From Chromatiales bacterium (lineage in GTDB: Bacteria > Pseudomonadota > Gammaproteobacteria > JAGRCI01), in contig JAGRGI010000035.1 of the NCBI GenBank assembly GCA_020445565.1, positions 1-55,160 on the forward strand: 55,160 bases of DNA, written 5' to 3'. The notes beneath the pieces are model-generated. The model did not search any database and was not told the origin of the DNA. It saw nothing but the letters and a program-made list of their open reading frames with translations. How positions within the stretch are numbered: the stretch's first letter is position 1; every line of letters begins with the position of its first letter. Positions 1-9,312 of the stretch are shown here, in pieces. Both the position numbers and the translations under genes were made by a program.

Positions 1-288
1 GACCTCTACCGCCCTGGCGATCCGGCCGATCGGCTCTGGCTACTGGTGAGTGGCAGGGTTCGTATTTTGGAAACCGACCGGCTCCACGGTGAGGAGCAAT
101 TGCTTGGCGAAGCGGCATTGTTTTCCCACAGGGGCCATCGCCATACCGCCCGATGCGAGCGTGACAGTGAGTTGCTCGCCCTGCGCCGCGACGACCTGGA
201 AGCCCTGATCCATGATGCGCCGGGAGTGGCTCTGGGGTTGTTGCGTTCACTGTCCCTGCGGCTGGAAACCGGTACAGGTGATCCATGA
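1..288 (+). CDS. cNMP-binding-domain protein, C-terminal part (5' end outside window)
   Basis: The reading frame is already open at base 1 and stops with TGA at 286-288, so only the last ~95 residues are visible. They read as the beta-roll of a cyclic-nucleotide-binding (CAP_ED-type) domain: an RPGDPADRLWLLVSG strand-turn, an RVRILETD strand and a GEAALF segment like the phosphate-binding cassette, followed by a helix ending LRSLSLRLE. The stop overlaps the next ATG (ATGA, 285-288), so the two genes are probably translationally coupled. In environmental bacteria, nucleotide-transporter-like proteins with HEAT repeats often carry a C-terminal cNMP domain; this fragment could be the tail of a full-length paralogue of the next gene. 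That is inference, because the N-terminus is not visible. Confidence 0.72.
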   Translation, partial: DLYRPGDPADRLWLLVSGRVRILETDRLHGEEQLLGEAALFSHRGHRHTARCERDSELLALRRDDLEALIHDAPGVALGLLRSLSLRLETGTGDP

Positions 289-2924
289 GAGGATTGCAGC
301 GCTGGTTTGGAGTGCGTCCTGGCGAATGGCGCGGTCTGGCCTGGTTCTTTTGCTTGTTTTCGCTGCTCTCCATCGGTGCCGCCATCGCCCGCGGCATTGC
401 CTTCACGCTATTGGTCGGAGAGTACGGCCGCGAGGTCTTGCCGGCGGTCTTCATCGCTGTGGATCTCTGCGTCACCGGTGGTTCCCTGGCCTACCTGCGC
501 TGGTCGCGCCGACATGGCGCCATTGCGGTGATGATGCTGTTCCTGCTCACCGCCATGGTCCTGTCGATAAGCGCCGCCGCGCTGTTTTCGATTCATCCGC
601 GCAGTGGCGCGCTTTACTGGTTCGTGGGTTTTTTTGCCATCCACGTCTTGATCGTGGTGCATCTGGGCACCTTGCTGGCGACCTACTACGATGCCGCCCA
701 GCAAAAGCGGTTGAGTGGTCTGATCTATGCGGGCATGCCGGTGGGGGGTATGTTGGGCGGTGCTCTGCTGGTACCGCTGCTGGCGGTTTTCCAACCCAGG
801 GATCTGATCCCCGCTCTGGCTATTACAGCCGTCCTGGGCCTGGCTCTGGTTCGACACCTGGGCAATGTGAGTACGCCTGTACTCGCGCCCGCCGGACGCG
901 GGACGAGGAGCATCGTTGCGGAGCTGGCCGAGGGCGCCCGTTTCGTCCGTGGCTCCTCCCTGTTGCGCTGGATGGCGCTCGGCGTGGCCCTTTTCGTGGT
1001 TGCCGGCAAGTTGCTGGAGTTTCAATACCATGGCCTGATCTATCCCGCAGCGTACCCCGATCTGACGGAGCGCGCCGCCTTCTTCGGGCGTTACGAAGTT
1101 GTCGCCAACGGCCTCTGGCTGCTGTTTCAGGTCTTGTTCGCCTCGCGCATCATCATCCGGCTCGGTGTCGGAGGGGCCAACATCGCTCATCCGGCGATGT
1201 TGGCCATCGCGTCCCTGGGACTGATGGCCAACTTCGGACTGGCGGCGGGGCTGACGGCGCAATTCGTCAATCAGGAGATGCGCGGCGCCATCCGCGCTCC
1301 GGCCCAGGCGCTGTTGTTCAACGGCGTACCGCCGGACCGCTGGGCCACAAGCAAGGCCTTTATCAACGGGTTGGTCTACCCGCTGGCGACCCTGTCGGCG
1401 GGGGCATTACTGATGATTTTACAGGCACAGACCGATGCGGATGGCCTTTCCAGAGTTCTGCCGCTGCTAACCCTGCTGCTGGCCGTGACCGGGGTGCTGG
1501 CCGGTCTGCCGCAATGGCGCGCCTATCGCCAGAGCGTGCTGGGGCTGCTGATGCGCGCCCGTTCCGGTGCTGGCAGGGACCCGGACGAATCCCTGCGTTT
1601 GGCTCTACTGGGGCAAGACCGGGCATTGCGCCTGATTGCCCTCGAACAAATCGCACGCTTGCGGGCTGAAAAACTGCTGCCGGCGGTGGGGCGTCTGCTG
1701 CTGTCCAGCCGTGACCGGCAAATCAAGCGCCAGTGCGCGCGCACCCTGGCGAGTTTCGCTGATTCCGAACTGGCGCTTGGCTATCTGCTGCGTGCCCTGC
1801 GTTTCGAGTCCGATGCCGAGGTCCTGGTACCGCTGTTGGAACAGCTTGGCATCATGGGGCGGCACGACAGCCGTTCAGCCGTCGAACGATTTTTGTTGCA
1901 CCCCTCGTCAAAGGTGTTCGCCGCTGCCGTTGGGGCCTTGATGAACAACCGTCGTTTCAATCCCGACCCAGTCTTTCGGGCACGCATCCTTTCACGCCTG
2001 GACACCCGTGACGAGCACGCTCTGCTGGATTACCTGCAGGCCGTGTCCACCCTGGGAGACCGGGCTTTGGCCGATCGCCTGTTGCCGTTTCAAGCGCATG
2101 CCAGCGAGGCCGTGCGTGTTGCCGCTTTTCATGCAAGAACCCGTCTTTTGTCTGGCGCCCTCGACGCGCACCGGCAGGAATGGATACAGGCCTTGGAGCG
2201 TCCTGAGCGGCCAATTCGCCTGGCGGCATTGAAAGCCCTGTCGGCCTGTGGACCGCTCCCGGACTGGATGCCGGTGGTGATTCTGCTGGGTTCTGCGGAC
2301 CGGGCGGAGCAAAAGGCGGCCGCTGGGTTGCTGCGTCTGCACCGAAAAACCAGTGAAAAGACGCTTTGGGAATACGCCCTGGATGTGCAGACTGGCGTGC
2401 GTGCACGCCGCGCAGCCCTGGAGTTGCTGCAAGGCCATTTGGAGCACGTCCGACGATCGGCGCTTGCCGGTCTCGCCAGGACCAGACTGGCGGATGCGCT
2501 GGGAATGCAGTTGCTGGGGGACGCTTTGGAGCGGGACGGTTGGGGTTCAAACGATCATCGTCCCTATCTGCTGCGCTTACTGCGGGAGGGCCGCGAACGT
2601 GCCCTGGGCGATGTGCTGGCCATCGCCGCCAAGCTCGGCAACCAGCCGGGGGATTTCGTTGAGCGCATATCCGCCGGGCTTCGCGACGCCGACGCGCACC
2701 GCCGGGGCCTGGTCCTGGAAGCCGTGGCGGACTGCGGCGCACAGGAGGTGATTCCCCGCTTGCTGGACCTTATCGAAACCCGCAACGCCCCAGAGGCCGG
2801 TTCGCGTCTGTATGCGCAGTGGACCGGATCAAACCCGAAATTCTGGCTGGCAGATATCCAACAAGCACTGCGCAGCCTGCGACAGCCCTATATCGATGAG
2901 CTATTGGCGTTGCGGGTGGCGTAG
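285..2924 (+). CDS. NTP/NDP-transporter-like (MFS/TLC fold) membrane protein with HEAT repeats
   Basis: 879 residues. Roughly residues 15-425 hold about 11-12 hydrophobic segments of the MFS/ATP-ADP-carrier type (for example LAWFFCLFSLLSIGAAIARG and LLPLLTLLLAVTGVLAGL). Residues ~430-879 are soluble and built of repeated helix pairs rich in Leu/Ala/Arg, typical of HEAT repeats (segments like RALRLIALEQIARLRAEKLL). Membrane-HEAT fusions of this kind are known in many free-living bacteria, usually without a proven substrate. Unlike the upstream neighbour, this copy ends without a cNMP domain. The ATG at 285 overlaps the upstream stop by 4 bp. Substrate unknown; nucleotide transport is only a family-level guess. 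Confidence 0.75.
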   Translation: MRGLQRWFGVRPGEWRGLAWFFCLFSLLSIGAAIARGIAFTLLVGEYGREVLPAVFIAVDLCVTGGSLAYLRWSRRHGAIAVMMLFLLTAMVLSISAAALFSIHPRSGALYWFVGFFAIHVLIVVHLGTLLATYYDAAQQKRLSGLIYAGMPVGGMLGGALLVPLLAVFQPRDLIPALAITAVLGLALVRHLGNVSTPVLAPAGRGTRSIVAELAEGARFVRGSSLLRWMALGVALFVVAGKLLEFQYHGLIYPAAYPDLTERAAFFGRYEVVANGLWLLFQVLFASRIIIRLGVGGANIAHPAMLAIASLGLMANFGLAAGLTAQFVNQEMRGAIRAPAQALLFNGVPPDRWATSKAFINGLVYPLATLSAGALLMILQAQTDADGLSRVLPLLTLLLAVTGVLAGLPQWRAYRQSVLGLLMRARSGAGRDPDESLRLALLGQDRALRLIALEQIARLRAEKLLPAVGRLLLSSRDRQIKRQCARTLASFADSELALGYLLRALRFESDAEVLVPLLEQLGIMGRHDSRSAVERFLLHPSSKVFAAAVGALMNNRRFNPDPVFRARILSRLDTRDEHALLDYLQAVSTLGDRALADRLLPFQAHASEAVRVAAFHARTRLLSGALDAHRQEWIQALERPERPIRLAALKALSACGPLPDWMPVVILLGSADRAEQKAAAGLLRLHRKTSEKTLWEYALDVQTGVRARRAALELLQGHLEHVRRSALAGLARTRLADALGMQLLGDALERDGWGSNDHRPYLLRLLREGRERALGDVLAIAAKLGNQPGDFVERISAGLRDADAHRRGLVLEAVADCGAQEVIPRLLDLIETRNAPEAGSRLYAQWTGSNPKFWLADIQQALRSLRQPYIDELLALRVA

Positions 2925-2988
2925 GCCATTAAGCGGCAGCTTGTGAGCCCGTTATCCCATTTGGCAGAAGCGAATCCGGTGCTGCTGC

Positions 2989-3666
2989 CTAATTTGTGGT
3001 GCGATTCTCCGGGTCGAACGAATACCCAAACCGGCTGATATCCGGTTCGAAATGCTTTGCGACCCGCTCGGCGGTGTCGTCGTCGTAGTAGCTTCGGTAG
3101 TCCTTGTCCCGGTCCTTGGCCTCACGTTTGTGTAACAGTTCGGGGGCCTGGATGCCGATGCGGTCGCAGATCTGCTGAAAGTCGTCGACCAGGCGTTCGT
3201 AACGGCCGACGAAGTCGATGATCAGTTTGCCGCGCAGGTCGATGAGGTAGTCGCTTTGCCACTCGATGGAGGTGTCGATGTGGTATTGGTATTCGCGCTC
3301 CGGGTCGAGCTTGAAACGGATGAACTCGCTGAACGTCTTGCAGTGCTCCACCAGATGCGGGCGCTCGCGGCGCAGGTGGTGCCAGGAGCTGACTTGCAGA
3401 TCCCAGGGGTTGCGCACGAAGGCGAATTTGAAAAGCGTGTCGTAAAGTTCCTCGGGCAACATCTCCTTGGCGGCGATGGCCTTGGCGTGGCGGGGGAACT
3501 TGATGCCGAGCCGGTGGCCGGTCCAGCTGCTGATGCGGCTGCAAAACCACAGGGGGATGCGGTAGGGGTCGTTCCACTGTTGCTTTATCAGTGTCTGGCG
3601 GATGCTGGTGCCGCCGGTCTTGGCGATGTGGATGAACAGAAAATTGTGTTTGTGGGACAGCAACAT
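2989..3666 (-). CDS. sulfotransferase family protein (Sulfotransfer_2-like)
   Basis: 225 residues. The N-terminus carries the 5'-phosphosulfate loop HIAKTGGTSIR (residues ~12-23), and ~60-70 residues later comes the 3'-phosphate motif FAFVRNPWD with an SWHHL helix. Both are signatures of PAPS-dependent carbohydrate sulfotransferases. A later RYERL segment also fits the family. It should transfer sulfate from PAPS to a sugar hydroxyl. It follows the fourth glycosyltransferase by 4 nt on the same strand and is the last gene of that operon, so its acceptor is probably the glycan made by the neighbours. No membrane segment is evident, so it would act in the cytoplasm. The acceptor cannot be read from sequence. 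Confidence 0.82.
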   Translation of the reverse strand: MLLSHKHNFLFIHIAKTGGTSIRQTLIKQQWNDPYRIPLWFCSRISSWTGHRLGIKFPRHAKAIAAKEMLPEELYDTLFKFAFVRNPWDLQVSSWHHLRRERPHLVEHCKTFSEFIRFKLDPEREYQYHIDTSIEWQSDYLIDLRGKLIIDFVGRYERLVDDFQQICDRIGIQAPELLHKREAKDRDKDYRSYYDDDTAERVAKHFEPDISRFGYSFDPENRTTN

Positions 3667-3670
3667 GGAT

Positions 3671-4792
3671 TCATTCCGCTTCGGTGGGGGCGAGGCCCAT
3701 CACGGTCAGATAGTGGCGGGCGGCGACATCCATGTGGTAGTCGCGCACGGCTTCTTGAAGCATAGCCCGCTGTGGCGGCTGCTCCAGGCTGTGAACGATG
3801 GCCTTGGCCAGGGCGTCGGGATCGCTCATTGGGACCAGCGGGGCCAGACGGCCACCGTCCAACACTTCGCGTGGGCCGCTCGGGCAATCGGTGGACACAA
3901 CGGGGGCACCCAGGGCCATGGCCTCGGTGAGCACATTGGGGGAGCCTTCCCATAGGGAGGAGAGCACGAAAACATCGGCACGCGCCATGAGCGCGTGGGG
4001 ATTGGCGCGGAATCCGGGTAGATCCACCCGATCCGCCACGCCCAGTTCGTTTGCCAGATCCAGCAATGCTTGTCGGTCGCGTCCTTCGCCTAGGATGATC
4101 AAACGGCAGCCACGGTGCCGGTTGGCCAGTGCGAAGGCCCGCAACAGCGTGGGGAAGTCTTTCTGCCGGGTCAGTCGTCCGGCACCCAGCACGATCGGAT
4201 CGCCGCCATCCCCGAACCACGGGTGTTGCGGGTCTGCCTCGGCTGCCTTTGCCAACCAGGGGCCGATGACCGGATTGCGTATCACATGGATACGTGTTCT
4301 TTCCATACCGGCTATCTTTTCCACGTCGTCTGCCACACCGCCGGAAACCGCGATCAAACCGTCCAGACGGCGATAGGCGTTGCGCAGGAGTGCGTAGCGG
4401 ATTGAACGCGACAGGGGATTGCCGCCCTCCAGGGCCGCGGACAAGGTCGTGCCCATGCGGCCGTACAACGGCACTTGGCTGCCGCTCAGGCGTTTGGCGA
4501 GCACGGCGGTGCGTATGGCCCGCTCCTTGGCGGCGAGTAACACGCTCGGCGGTTCATTACGTAGATAGCGGACCAGCGCCGGCAGGGCAGTGGTGGAATG
4601 CCGTGCGGCAAGGCGGATCAGGCGCGCCCCGGCGGGCAGCGCCTCCACATGGGCGCCCTGGGTGCGGGCGGCGACGATGTCGACCGGGTGGCCCAGTGCC
4701 AGAATGCCGGTGGCCAGGTTGGCGATCATCCGTTCCACGCCACCCTGGCCGGAAAAGGACAGAAAGATACCCACCCGCGGTTTGTCGCTCAC
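3671..4792 (-). CDS. GT4-family glycosyltransferase (copy A)
   Basis: 373 residues with the two-Rossmann GT-B fold of family GT4. The N-terminal acceptor domain begins GIFLSFSGQGGVERMIANLA; the C-terminal donor domain has VLGAGRLTRQKDF, the EGSPNVLTEAMALG nucleotide-sugar motif (E-x7-E type) and VVSTDCPSGPREVL. It should be a retaining, cytoplasmic or membrane-associated enzyme that extends a lipid-linked or surface glycan. It is the last of four paralogous genes in tandem: its ATG overlaps the stop of copy B by 4 bp and the sulfotransferase follows after 4 nt. Donor and acceptor sugars cannot be assigned. Confidence 0.88.
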   Translation of the reverse strand: MSDKPRVGIFLSFSGQGGVERMIANLATGILALGHPVDIVAARTQGAHVEALPAGARLIRLAARHSTTALPALVRYLRNEPPSVLLAAKERAIRTAVLAKRLSGSQVPLYGRMGTTLSAALEGGNPLSRSIRYALLRNAYRRLDGLIAVSGGVADDVEKIAGMERTRIHVIRNPVIGPWLAKAAEADPQHPWFGDGGDPIVLGAGRLTRQKDFPTLLRAFALANRHRGCRLIILGEGRDRQALLDLANELGVADRVDLPGFRANPHALMARADVFVLSSLWEGSPNVLTEAMALGAPVVSTDCPSGPREVLDGGRLAPLVPMSDPDALAKAIVHSLEQPPQRAMLQEAVRDYHMDVAARHYLTVMGLAPTEAE

Positions 4793-5889
4793 AGCCCCAG
4801 GATCTCCCGATAGCGAAGGGCGCTGGTGACGATGTCGTAGGGTCTGACCGCCTCGGCCAGATGCTCGGGCAGTGGCGGCTCGCGGAGGGTGTGCGCCATG
4901 GCTGCGGCCATGGCGGCATCGTCGCCGACCGGTACCAGCGTGCCGAAACGCCCGCCTTGCAGTACCTCGCGGGGGCCGCTGGGGCAGTCAGTGGAGACCA
5001 CCGGCGTACCCAGGGCCATGGCCTCGACCAACACATTGCCGAAGCCCTCGTTGGTGGAGGAGAGCACAAACAGGTCGGCGCGGCGCAGGTAAGGGAAGGG
5101 ATTGTCGGTGAATCCGGGCAGGGCGACCTTATCCTCACTGTTCAGTTCCCGCGTAAGTGCCTCAAGAGCTTCGCGCTTGCGCCCCCGGCCGAGGATGATC
5201 AGTCGGGCGTGCAGGTCGTCAGGCAGACGATGAAAGGCGCGGACCAGGGTGGCGAAGTCCTTGCGGGCGCTGAGTTCGCCGGCCCCAAGGATGACCGGCC
5301 CCCGGCCGTCCTCGAACCAGGGGTGACCCGGATCGGCCGCGGCACGCTGGCGCATGCTCTCAAAATCGAAGGGATTGGGGGCGACTTGAATGAAATTGCG
5401 GGGGATGCCGGCGAAACGGGCGAGATCATCCGCCGCGCCGATGGAGGGCACGACGATGGTATCGGCGCGGGTTGCCAGGTAGCGGCTGGAGATGCGTTGG
5501 CCAAAGCGTTGCAAGGGGCTGCGTCGGGCCAGGTTGTGGCTGATGGTGCTGCCGATGCGCACCGCCAGACGGGTGGAGCCGCCTGCCATGGCCCTGGCGA
5601 TGACGGCGACGCGATTGACCCGGTCCTTGTCGCTCAGCATGGCGCGGGGCCGTTCCCGGCGCAGATAACGCACCACGGCGGGCAGGCTGGGGTAGACCGA
5701 CGAGGGGCCCAGTTCGATGCGGCGGAAGCCCTGGTGGTCCAAGGGCATGTTCGGTCCGTGGTCCCGCACGACCAGTTGATCGACCCGCAATCCCTGGTCG
5801 AGAAACTGGCTTGCCAGGTTGGTGAATACCCGGTCCACGCCGCTGTGACCGGAGGTGGCGGCGAACAGCGCAATGTCCGGCCGGCTCAC
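4789..5889 (-). CDS. GT4-family glycosyltransferase (copy B)
   Basis: 366 residues from a GTG start at 5889 whose last two bases lie in the TGA of copy C (GTGA overlap). The open frame continues further upstream, but that extension is an Arg/Pro-rich frame shadow of copy C, so I use the GTG. The N-terminus reads IALFAATSGHSGVDRVFTNL, the acceptor-domain glycine loop, and the C-terminal half has VILGAGELSARKDF, NEGFGNVLVEAMALG and VVSTDCPSGPREVL. Family knowledge gives a retaining glycosyltransferase acting at the cytoplasmic face. It is close in sequence to copies A, C and D, suggesting duplication followed by specialisation. Confidence 0.87.
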   Translation of the reverse strand: MSRPDIALFAATSGHSGVDRVFTNLASQFLDQGLRVDQLVVRDHGPNMPLDHQGFRRIELGPSSVYPSLPAVVRYLRRERPRAMLSDKDRVNRVAVIARAMAGGSTRLAVRIGSTISHNLARRSPLQRFGQRISSRYLATRADTIVVPSIGAADDLARFAGIPRNFIQVAPNPFDFESMRQRAAADPGHPWFEDGRGPVILGAGELSARKDFATLVRAFHRLPDDLHARLIILGRGRKREALEALTRELNSEDKVALPGFTDNPFPYLRRADLFVLSSTNEGFGNVLVEAMALGTPVVSTDCPSGPREVLQGGRFGTLVPVGDDAAMAAAMAHTLREPPLPEHLAEAVRPYDIVTSALRYREILGL

Positions 5890-7022
5890 TGACCGCCCGC
5901 ATCCCGCAGCAGGCCGAAGGCACGCAGATAGCCCTCGGTGGACCGTTCGGTGGTGTACTGGCTGACGGCGGCGCGCAGAAAGTTCGGGTCGGCGGGGTTG
6001 TCCAGGGCATGGGCGATGGCTTCGACCATGGCGTCTTCGTCGTCCACCGGCACCAGGGTACCGTAGCGGCCGTTGTCGAGAATCTCGCTGGGGCCGCTTG
6101 GGCAGTCGGTGGAGACCACCTGGGTGCCCACGGCCAGGGCCTCTGCCAGTACGTTGGGAGAACCCTCCCAATGGCTGGAGAGTACGAACAATCGCGCTCG
6201 GGCCATGTGCGCATAGGGGTTGGCGACGAAACCGGGCAGGTCGAAGTCGTCCGAGACCCCCAGCTCCTTGGCCTGCATCTTCAACTCGTGACGTTGGCGG
6301 CCCTCGCCGAGGATCATCAAACGAGCCTCGCGCTGGGCGCGGATTCGGGCGAAGGCCCGCAGCAGCATGGGGAAATTCTTTTGCAGGCGCAGACCGCCGG
6401 CCCCGAGGATCACCGGAATGTCTTCGCCGAACCAGGGATGGTCGATGTCAACTTTGGCCATCTCTTCCAGTTTGGGTGTCACTACCGGGTTGCGGATCAC
6501 CTGGATGCGATCCGCCGCGATGCCGGTAATGCGCATCAGGTCGTCGGCGACGCCTTGGGAGACGCAGATGATGCCGTCCGCGCCGCCGTACAGGCGCCGT
6601 ACCTTGAGGTAGTTCAACAATCGGCGCAGGCGATTGCGACGTCGGCGTACATGGCGGGCCGAGATGTGCGTACCGGTACGCAGAAAGAAGCGGGTGGGCA
6701 CCTTGGCACGCCCCTTGGCGCGGATCATGATGCGGTCGTCACGGCCCTTGGCGGACATGGCGATGTCAGGCGCGTCGGCCTTCAGGTAGCGCACGAAACG
6801 TTCCAGCAGGCGGCGGTCGCCGTCATTGCCCAGATCGATCAGGCGGGCCTCGGGGGGCAGTTGATTGAGGTAGGGCAGGTGCGTCTCCTTGACCAGAAAG
6901 TCCACCCGCACGCCACGGCCGACCAGTCCTGCGGCCAGATTGACCAGCATATGCTCCACGCCGCCATCGCCGAAGGTGGGAATGAAGATGGCGACGTGTC
7001 CCGCGGAATTCTTGTCTGTCAT
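5886..7022 (-). CDS. GT4-family glycosyltransferase (copy C)
   Basis: 378 residues. N-terminal FIPTFGDGGVEHMLVNLAAG is the GT-B acceptor-side glycine loop; the donor-side domain has VILGAGGLRLQKNF, WEGSPNVLAEALAVG and VVSTDCPSGPSEIL. A basic stretch around residues 120-140 (VRRRRNRLRRLL) could sit at the membrane surface, which is inference. The ATG overlaps the stop of copy D by 4 bp and its own stop overlaps the GTG of copy B. It is part of a translationally coupled four-gene glycosyltransferase series. Confidence 0.88.
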   Translation of the reverse strand: MTDKNSAGHVAIFIPTFGDGGVEHMLVNLAAGLVGRGVRVDFLVKETHLPYLNQLPPEARLIDLGNDGDRRLLERFVRYLKADAPDIAMSAKGRDDRIMIRAKGRAKVPTRFFLRTGTHISARHVRRRRNRLRRLLNYLKVRRLYGGADGIICVSQGVADDLMRITGIAADRIQVIRNPVVTPKLEEMAKVDIDHPWFGEDIPVILGAGGLRLQKNFPMLLRAFARIRAQREARLMILGEGRQRHELKMQAKELGVSDDFDLPGFVANPYAHMARARLFVLSSHWEGSPNVLAEALAVGTQVVSTDCPSGPSEILDNGRYGTLVPVDDEDAMVEAIAHALDNPADPNFLRAAVSQYTTERSTEGYLRAFGLLRDAGGQ

Positions 7023-8137
7023 TCAGTTGGCTCCAGAAAACCCATGGCGCGAAGATAGTCCAAGGCGCTGCGTTCGTCTCGAAAGCGCTCGGCGGCCTGG
7101 CGTACGTGGTCGGGGTCGGGGGGCGAGTCCAGGGATTGTCCGATGGCGGCCGCCAGGGCCTCGGCATCGCCCATGGGCACCAGCTTGCCGTATTCGCCGT
7201 CCATCAGGATCTCTCGGGGGCCGTCCGGGCAGTCGGTGGATACCACCGGTTTTCCCAGGGCCACGGCCTCGGTCAGGCTGTTGCCCGAGCCCTCCCAGCG
7301 CGAGGCCAGCACGTACACGGCGCTGGCCCGCATGTACGGATAGGGATTATCGACGAAACCACCCAGGCGCAGGTCTTTGTCGATGCCAAGGTCTCGGCCC
7401 ATACCGATCAATTTTTCGTGCAAAGCGCCTTCGCCCAGGATCAACAAGCGGCAGGGGCGGCGCACGCGTAGTTTGGCGAAGGCCTGAAGCAGGTTCGGGT
7501 AGTCTTTCTGCGGTTCGAGCCTGCCTACTGCCAACAATACCGGCGGCTGGCCCGGTGCAAACCAGGGGTCGTCCAGGGCTTGTTCTGCCTTACGGGACAG
7601 ATCCGCAGTCACTACCGGGTTGCGGATCAGAAAGATGGATTGCGTCGGAATGGACAGCAGTTGAGCGGCATCCTGCCGAACGCCTTCGCTGACCGCGATA
7701 AGGCCGTCGTTGCGCGGGTACCAGCGGCGCATCATGTCACCCTGATGACGGGCCTTGACCGGGCGCATGATTTTCAATTGGGCGCTGAGGTTGGTGTTCA
7801 GGGTGGCATACAGGCGTGCATGTGTGCCGGAGAGGGCGCGGGCACGATGGGCCAGCACGTTCAGACGGATACGTTGGGTGAGTACCGCGTCCGGCCGCTC
7901 CTTGCGAAGGTACCAGGCCAACCGGGGCACGCCGGTAATGGCATTGCTGGTCCCCAGGGAAAGTACGCGGGCGGCCGGGTTGAGGGCCTTGAGGTAGGGG
8001 CTGTCGGTCTCGGCAAGGATGAAGTCCACCGCCAGTCCGTGCTCCAGAAATCGATTGGCCAGCTGCACGCGCATCTTGCCGACGCCGCCACGGGCCAGGG
8101 AGGCGTTGACGATGCTCAGTCGGGGATGGTCGCTCAT
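7019..8137 (-). CDS. GT4-family glycosyltransferase (copy D, first gene of operon)
   Basis: 372 residues, the promoter-proximal member of the operon. It starts with LSIVNASLARGGVGKMRVQL and carries LAVGRLEPQKDYPNLL, WEGSGNSLTEAVALG and VVSTDCPDGPREIL, the standard GT4 donor-site signatures. The start at 8137 lies 65 bp from the divergent start of a fifth glycosyltransferase at 8203, so the operon promoter should lie within 8138-8202 or just inside the neighbour. Substrate unknown. Sequence similarity to copies A-C is obvious by eye over the whole length. Confidence 0.87.
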   Translation of the reverse strand: MSDHPRLSIVNASLARGGVGKMRVQLANRFLEHGLAVDFILAETDSPYLKALNPAARVLSLGTSNAITGVPRLAWYLRKERPDAVLTQRIRLNVLAHRARALSGTHARLYATLNTNLSAQLKIMRPVKARHQGDMMRRWYPRNDGLIAVSEGVRQDAAQLLSIPTQSIFLIRNPVVTADLSRKAEQALDDPWFAPGQPPVLLAVGRLEPQKDYPNLLQAFAKLRVRRPCRLLILGEGALHEKLIGMGRDLGIDKDLRLGGFVDNPYPYMRASAVYVLASRWEGSGNSLTEAVALGKPVVSTDCPDGPREILMDGEYGKLVPMGDAEALAAAIGQSLDSPPDPDHVRQAAERFRDERSALDYLRAMGFLEPTE

Positions 8138-8202
8138 GAAAACGGGCGTCGCCTTTTCGATGCGGCGGCCGGTAGCGTCTACAATTCGCCGACCTGCCGA
8201 GG

Positions 8203-9312
8203 ATGATTGTCGTTATGCCAGATCTTTTCTACCTGGGTTGGAGCCGCCTGCATCGGGGGCGTGCCAATGCCTTGCAGACCTTGCGCACCGTGGCAGCCTT
8301 CGAAGCCATCGGCGTCAGCACCCGTTTGTACCTTCCGCCCTGGAAGTCTTCTTACCGGTTGTCCGAAGAACTATCTGCCTTGGGCCTGCCTGCGCACCTG
8401 GACATCCAGCCTTCCGCGCTGTTGCACCGACGCTGGGGAGGCTGGCCATTCGTGCTGCGTTATCGCAAACTGCTCAGCGGCTCCGTACAGGTTTACACAC
8501 GCGTACCGCAGCTTAGCCTGGTGCTGGGACGCCTGGGGGTACGCCATCACCTGGAGTTGCACGAGGTCGAACGCTTTGCCGAAAATGGCGATCTGGCGCG
8601 GATTCTCGATCTGCAACGGGCCGGTTGGATCGACCGGATCATCCCCATCAGCGAGGGGGCGAAACAGATTCTGCTTGCCGCCGGCGCATCCGAGGAAGCA
8701 CTGCACGTGGCACCGTCAGGGGTCGATTTGTCAGCCTATGCGGGCATACCCGCCTTCGATCCGGCCCGCCTGCGCCATCCGCGCATCGTTCACCTTGGCA
8801 GGGTAAGCCGCGAACGGGGCCTACCCATCTTCGAGGCCATCGCCAAAGACGGTAAGTATAGTCTCACCCTGGTAGGCAGTCAGGACCATCAGGGTGAGGG
8901 CGGTTTGACCGTGATGCCCCCCGTGCCCCCGTCTCAAGTGCCCGCTTTATACGGCGAGTCGGAGATCGTACTGGTGCCTTACCAGCCGGGACTCAAGCAG
9001 GTAGGTTCCATGAGCCCCCTTAAGCTGTTCGAGGCCCTGGCATCCGGCAGGCCGATCATCGCCAGTGACCTGCCGACGATACGGGAGGTGGTTCGCAATG
9101 AACACGATGCGTTGCTTGTGCCGCCGGACGAACCGCGAGCCTGGCTGGAGGCTGTCGAGCGACTACGGGCCGATCCGGAACTGGCCGCCCGAATCGCAGC
9201 GAGCGCCAGGGAAACCGCGCGCAACTATTCCTGGGAGGCCAGGGCGGCGGGCATCGCTCGGGCCATCGGCTTGCAGTTGGAGCCGCAAGAGCCTACGGCA
9301 GGACCTTCTTGA
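8203..9312 (+). CDS. GT4-family glycosyltransferase (fifth, divergent)
   Basis: 369 residues, more distant from the four tandem copies. The N-terminus [20 protein letters not shown] is the acceptor-domain loop. The donor domain has [14 protein letters not shown] and ends with [20 protein letters not shown] and [19 protein letters not shown], the GT4 core. The ATG at 8203 sits behind a GAGG; a second in-frame ATG at 8215 is an alternative start. It is divergent from the glycosyltransferase operon and presumably contributes to the same glycan. Its last 20 bp overlap the convergent yciI gene. Confidence 0.86.
   Translation: MIVVMPDLFYLGWSRLHRGRANALQTLRTVAAFEAIGVSTRLYLPPWKSSYRLSEELSALGLPAHLDIQPSALLHRRWGGWPFVLRYRKLLSGSVQVYTRVPQLSLVLGRLGVRHHLELHEVERFAENGDLARILDLQRAGWIDRIIPISEGAKQILLAAGASEEALHVAPSGVDLSAYAGIPAFDPARLRHPRIVHLGRVSRERGLPIFEAIAKDGKYSLTLVGSQDHQGEGGLTVMPPVPPSQVPALYGESEIVLVPYQPGLKQVGSMSPLKLFEALASGRPIIASDLPTIREVVRNEHDALLVPPDEPRAWLEAVERLRADPELAARIAASARETARNYSWEARAAGIARAIGLQLEPQEPTAGPS

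Noticed and set aside
4294..5892. 532-codon plus-strand open frame across the glycosyltransferases
   Set aside because: It is antisense to copies A and B with no domain, no RBS and shadow-like composition.
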